Below, piece after piece: positions 6,738-7,188 of a DNA stretch of 7,188 nt. Source of the stretch: Bacteroidaceae bacterium (lineage in GTDB: Bacteria; Bacteroidota; Bacteroidia; Bacteroidales; Bacteroidaceae); the NCBI GenBank assembly GCA_017472905.1, contig JAFUNW010000114.1, positions 1 to 7,188 on the forward strand, written 5' to 3'. The translations under genes and the position numbers were made by a program. Numbering within the stretch: the stretch's first letter is position 1; the number at the start of each line of letters is the position of its first letter. The notes beneath the pieces are model-generated. The model had not been told where the DNA came from, did no database searches, and saw nothing but the letters and a program-made list of their open reading frames with translations.

Positions 6738-6788
6738 ATTAGGCTCGTAAAGCAGCCGGTAGTATCTTGTGCTCGTAAACTTATTATG

Positions 6789-7087
6789 TCAAGAAATCTC
6801 TAAACCTCCGATAATCTCTTCTACTGATGAAAATCCGTGACGGTCGAGATAGTCATTAATGCCTTCAGCTACTTTTACGGTAATGGCCGGGTCTATGAAG
6901 TTGGCCGTTCCGATTTGAATGGCTGTAGCTCCGGCAAGAAGGAACTCTACAGCATCGCGCCAATTCATGATTCCGCCAAGTCCGATAACGGGAATCTTTA
7001 CCGCTTGTGCCACTTGCCAAACCATGCGCAAGGCAATGGGCTTGACGGCTGCCCCGCTCATTCCTCCGGTGACGGTGGAAAGAATCG
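6789..7087 (-). pseudogene. pyrD: Dihydroorotate dehydrogenase, C-terminal third only (5' part missing)
   Basis: The minus strand encodes about 98 residues that read as the C-terminus of class 1 PyrD, the FMN enzyme oxidising dihydroorotate to orotate in pyrimidine synthesis. Visible motifs are TVTGGMSGAAVKPIALRMV, VIGLGGIMNWRDAVEFLLAG (FMN phosphate loop) and GATAIQIGTANFIDP (second phosphate-binding segment), then a natural C-terminus ending GGLEIS. Complete class 1 enzymes are about 300 residues, so roughly the first 200, including the substrate site and catalytic Cys/Ser loop, are absent. From family memory, similarity should continue upstream through a segment such as GMAID-ERKRP, but it stops sharply just before ILSTVTGG. 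The frame stays open to the window edge, but the translation there does not resemble PyrD. A TTG at 7095-7097 could start translation, but the product would be inactive. Causes include a real deletion or rearrangement, a boundary of inserted DNA, or an assembly join. No pyrK is visible. Confidence 0.85.
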
Positions 7088-7088
7088 T

Positions 7089-7154
7089 AAAAAGCAATCG
7101 CCGCAGGAAAAAATGGTTGTAAAGAAGCCGGGAGGTTTCGATATTAAGATATAA
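7089..7154 (+). CDS. Possible C-terminal tail of an unidentified plus-strand gene
   Basis: Right after the point where PyrD similarity ends, the plus strand reads KKQSPQEKMVVKKPGGFDIKI and a TAA stop at 7152-7154. The lysine-rich, polar composition resembles a genuine C-terminus more than random sequence does. It is closely followed by a plausible start with a Shine-Dalgarno-like AAGGA. The upstream part of the same frame overlaps the pyrD fragment antisense and looks like shadow, so the gene body would have been lost at the junction. I do not recognise the protein. Only 21 residues support this call, so it is tentative. Confidence 0.35.
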   Translation, partial: KKQSPQEKMVVKKPGGFDIKI

Positions 7155-7166
7155 GGATGAGAAATA

Positions 7167-7188
7167 ATGGGTGTGTTGGAGATAATCC
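7167..7188 (+). CDS. Possible start of an unidentified gene (runs off right edge)
   Basis: An ATG at 7167 begins MGVLEII and stays open to the window end. AAGGA (7153-7157) lies 9 nt upstream, a good ribosome-binding spacing and unusual in this window. The start follows the preceding stop by 12 nt, as in an operon. With seven residues visible, no function can be given. An alternative ATG at 7157 in another frame (MRNNGC) is less well placed. Confidence 0.3.

Noticed and set aside
6743..6780. Two copies of gctcgtaaa in the trmD-pyrD gap, considered as attachment-site or duplication repeats
   Set aside because: The 9-bp repeats are short, with no integrase, no flanking symmetry and no displaced gene end at either copy.

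Overview
The window looks like chromosomal DNA from a gut Bacteroidales organism, most likely Bacteroides or a close relative. Three things point there. The protein sequences of the housekeeping genes (DapA, LigA, TrmD and a PyrD fragment) have a Bacteroides flavour. Several genes are preceded by the Bacteroidetes -7 promoter box TAnnTTTG, often followed by C. Most starts lack a clear Shine-Dalgarno sequence. This placement rests on recognition by eye, not on a search.

Layout, left to right. (1) Positions 1-557, minus strand: the first 185 codons of dapA (lysine/diaminopimelate synthesis), running off the left edge. (2) 558-790: a dapA promoter and a long hairpin terminator for ligA. (3) 791-2794, minus strand: a complete NAD+-dependent DNA ligase, ligA. 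(4) 2795-3401: a 607-bp gene-free divergent region with a ligA promoter box, a striking four-unit 22-bp-period palindrome array (2987-3068), and a promoter box for the next operon. (5) 3402-5865, plus strand: a two-gene surface-polysaccharide cassette, a Wzx-like flippase overlapping a family 2 glycosyltransferase by 8 bp. (6) 5953-6639, plus strand: trmD (tRNA m1G37 methyltransferase) with its own promoter and a perfect 18-bp-stem terminator. (7) 6789-7087, minus strand: only the C-terminal third of pyrD (class 1 dihydroorotate dehydrogenase). Recognisable PyrD similarity stops abruptly at about 7087. Beyond that point the plus strand reads like the tail of an unrelated gene and the start of another.

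The housekeeping genes work in separate pathways: cell wall and lysine, DNA replication and repair, tRNA modification, pyrimidines. The flippase and glycosyltransferase probably act together, one adding a sugar to a lipid-linked glycan and the other moving the product across the inner membrane. They look like an accessory insert between ligA and trmD. The two points most worth following up are the palindrome array between the divergent promoters and the pyrD breakpoint. I found no RNA gene, CRISPR array, transposase or clearly new multi-gene system.
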